Of a DNA stretch of 14,199 nucleotides, positions 13,037 to 14,199 are shown piece by piece. Below the pieces are notes generated by a model. The model worked only from the letters and a program-made list of their open reading frames with translations. It did not search any database and was not told the origin of the DNA. The stretch spans positions 1 through 14,199 of the forward strand of contig CAZFHZ010000086.1 of the NCBI GenBank assembly GCA_964519015.1, written 5' to 3'. Positions within the stretch are counted from its first letter, which is position 1. Each line of letters begins with the position of its first letter. The stretch is from CAZFHZ01 sp964519015 (GTDB lineage: Bacteria > Blakebacterota > Blakebacteria > Blakebacterales > CAYUVJ01). The translations under genes and the position numbers were made by a program.

Positions 13037-14199
13037 TCACGGCTCCATGAAGATGAGGGCGGGCTCTTCCAGGTAGCTTTTGAGCGCGTTCATGAACTGC
13101 GCCCCTTCGGCTCCGTCGGTGATGCGATGGTCGAAGGTGACGCCGACGTACATCATCGGGCGGACCTCGATCCGGCCCTCCCACACAACCGGCCGTTCCC
13201 GGACCGCCCCCAGGCCGAGGATGGCGGCCTCGGGGAAGTTGATGATCGGGGTGGCGAAGAGTCCGCCGATCGAACCGAAGTTGGTGATGCTGATGGTGCT
13301 GTTCTGCAGGTCCTCCACACCGATCGAGCCGTCACGGGTGGCGGCGGCCTTGGTGGCGAGTTCCCGGGCCAGCTCTATGACCGACAGGCGGTCGGCGTCG
13401 CGCACCACCGGGACCAGCAGCCCCCGTTCGGTGGCCACCGCAACCCCGATGTGGTAGTAACGCTTCCAGACGATCTCGCCGCGTTCCTCGTCGAGGGTCG
13501 CATTGAACATCGGGAAGCGCTTCAGGGTGGCGATGAGCGCCTTGATGATGAAGGGGAGGAAGGTCACCTTCACTCCCGCCGCTTCGGCCGCCGGACGGGT
13601 CGCCTCACGCAGCGTGATGAGCCGGCTGGCGTCCACCTCCTCGATGTGGGTGACATGGACCGCCTTGTGGACCGATTCGCTGAGCACCTCGGTGATGCGC
13701 TTGCGGATCCCCTTGAGCTTGAAGCGCTCCTCCCCGCCGGCAGCCACGGCGGCGGCGGGGACCGGAGCGGCACCCTCCCGCTGGAAGGCGTCCAGGTCGC
13801 CGGCCAGCACGCGGCCGGCCGGCCCGCTCCCGGGGACCTGGTCGATGTCGAGCCCGCGTTCGCGGGCCAGGCGGCGCACGCTGGGCGCGGCCAGGGCCTT
13901 TCCCTCCGGACGGGCGCCGGCCGCCATGCCGAAGGCGGGGGCCGCCGCCACCGGTGGCGGGGCCACGGGAGCGGCCGGAGCCGTTGGAGCGGACGGCCCG
14001 CTCCCCCGGGCGGGCTCAAGCGGGCCGGCCGCGGGCTCCGGAGCGGCGGTGACCTCTTCACCCGGCTCGCCGATGACCAGGATCAGCGTCCCGATGGGCA
14101 CCGTGGTCCCCTCTTCGACGAGCAGCCTGAGCACCGTCCCCGAGCGGGGGCTGGTGATCTCCACGGTCGCCTTGTCGGTCATGACCTCGACCATCGGCT
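13037..14199 (-). CDS. 2-oxoacid dehydrogenase E2, dihydrolipoyl acyltransferase (5' end outside window)
   Basis: About 386 residues are visible. Counting from the Met encoded at 14194, the order is the end of a lipoyl domain with the lipoylated Lys8 in EVMTDKATVEI, an Ala/Pro-rich linker (about 48-100), the peripheral subunit-binding domain (APSVRRLARERGLDI, 103-117, then GSGPAGRVLAGDL, 122-134), a second linker, and the acyltransferase core. The core has the active-site motif DHRITDG (355-361, His356 and Asp360) and ITNFGSIGGLFATPIINFPE (303-322). The latter stretch is like pyruvate or branched-chain E2 rather than 2-oxoglutarate E2, but the substrate cannot be settled without the E1 genes, probably to the right. 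Whether more lipoyl domains precede is unknown. It heads the visible E2-lpdA-lipB set. Confidence 0.95.
   Translation of the reverse strand, partial: PMVEVMTDKATVEITSPRSGTVLRLLVEEGTTVPIGTLILVIGEPGEEVTAAPEPAAGPLEPARGSGPSAPTAPAAPVAPPPVAAAPAFGMAAGARPEGKALAAPSVRRLARERGLDIDQVPGSGPAGRVLAGDLDAFQREGAAPVPAAAVAAGGEERFKLKGIRKRITEVLSESVHKAVHVTHIEEVDASRLITLREATRPAAEAAGVKVTFLPFIIKALIATLKRFPMFNATLDEERGEIVWKRYYHIGVAVATERGLLVPVVRDADRLSVIELARELATKAAATRDGSIGVEDLQNSTISITNFGSIGGLFATPIINFPEAAILGLGAVRERPVVWEGRIEVRPMMYVGVTFDHRITDGAEGAQFMNALKSYLEEPALIFMEP

Noticed and set aside
10743..13076. 777-codon plus-strand open frame opposite lipB and lpdA
   Set aside because: Both minus-strand genes have complete catalytic motifs; this frame has none and reflects high third-position GC.
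1..14199. Mobile elements, CRISPR arrays, prophage or tRNA/rRNA genes
   Set aside because: No transposase or integrase motifs, spaced repeat arrays, cloverleaf-like sequences or rRNA segments were recognised by eye; composition looks even across the window.

Overview
The window reads as an ordinary chromosomal stretch of a GC-rich, Gram-negative (diderm) bacterium. The evidence is a secreted outer-membrane-barrel protein, a type IV pilin-like protein and a set of housekeeping genes with tight spacing. A flavin-dependent thymidylate synthase (ThyX), a mitochondrial-type citrate synthase, an FdxA-type 7Fe ferredoxin and a PadR regulator of the kind common in Acidobacteriota and Gemmatimonadota point away from Enterobacteria-like lineages. 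I cannot name the phylum from sequence alone. No phage, transposon, CRISPR, rRNA or tRNA signal was seen, and no gene-free stretch exceeds about 300 bases.

Left part (1-4845): on the minus strand a secreted M61-type peptidase homologue whose zinc histidines are replaced (219-1757) runs into obg (213 to beyond the left edge). Divergent from it, polX (1758-3554) starts at the very next base, so the two start codons form CATATG with no intergenic DNA. A -10-like TATACT lies exactly seven bases before the polX ATG, which suggests a leaderless mRNA. An outer-membrane protein gene follows (3661-4845) with its own promoter and ends at a hairpin shared with the convergent pilin gene.

Middle part (4929-9271, all minus strand): a type IV pilin-like gene with a strong predicted promoter; thyX behind a padR-family regulator gene; a large inverted repeat over the predicted padR promoter; fdxA between its own promoter and a strong hairpin; and trxB with a metallo-beta-lactamase-fold hydrolase gene coupled to its end.

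Right part (9466-14199, minus strand): a central-carbon block. A 2-oxoacid dehydrogenase E2 (5' part outside the window), E3 (lpdA) and octanoyltransferase lipB are packed with gaps of 2 and 30 bases. Downstream of them, after a 137-base leader, lies gltA (citrate synthase). LipB supplies the octanoyl group that becomes lipoate on E2, E3 reoxidises that lipoate, and if the complex is pyruvate dehydrogenase its acetyl-CoA is the substrate of citrate synthase.

The clearest oddities are the M61 pseudo-peptidase, the abutting start codons with a predicted leaderless polX, the 18-base-arm inverted repeat over the padR promoter, and runs of 8-10 G in glycine motifs of housekeeping genes. I did not find a convincing wholly new system.
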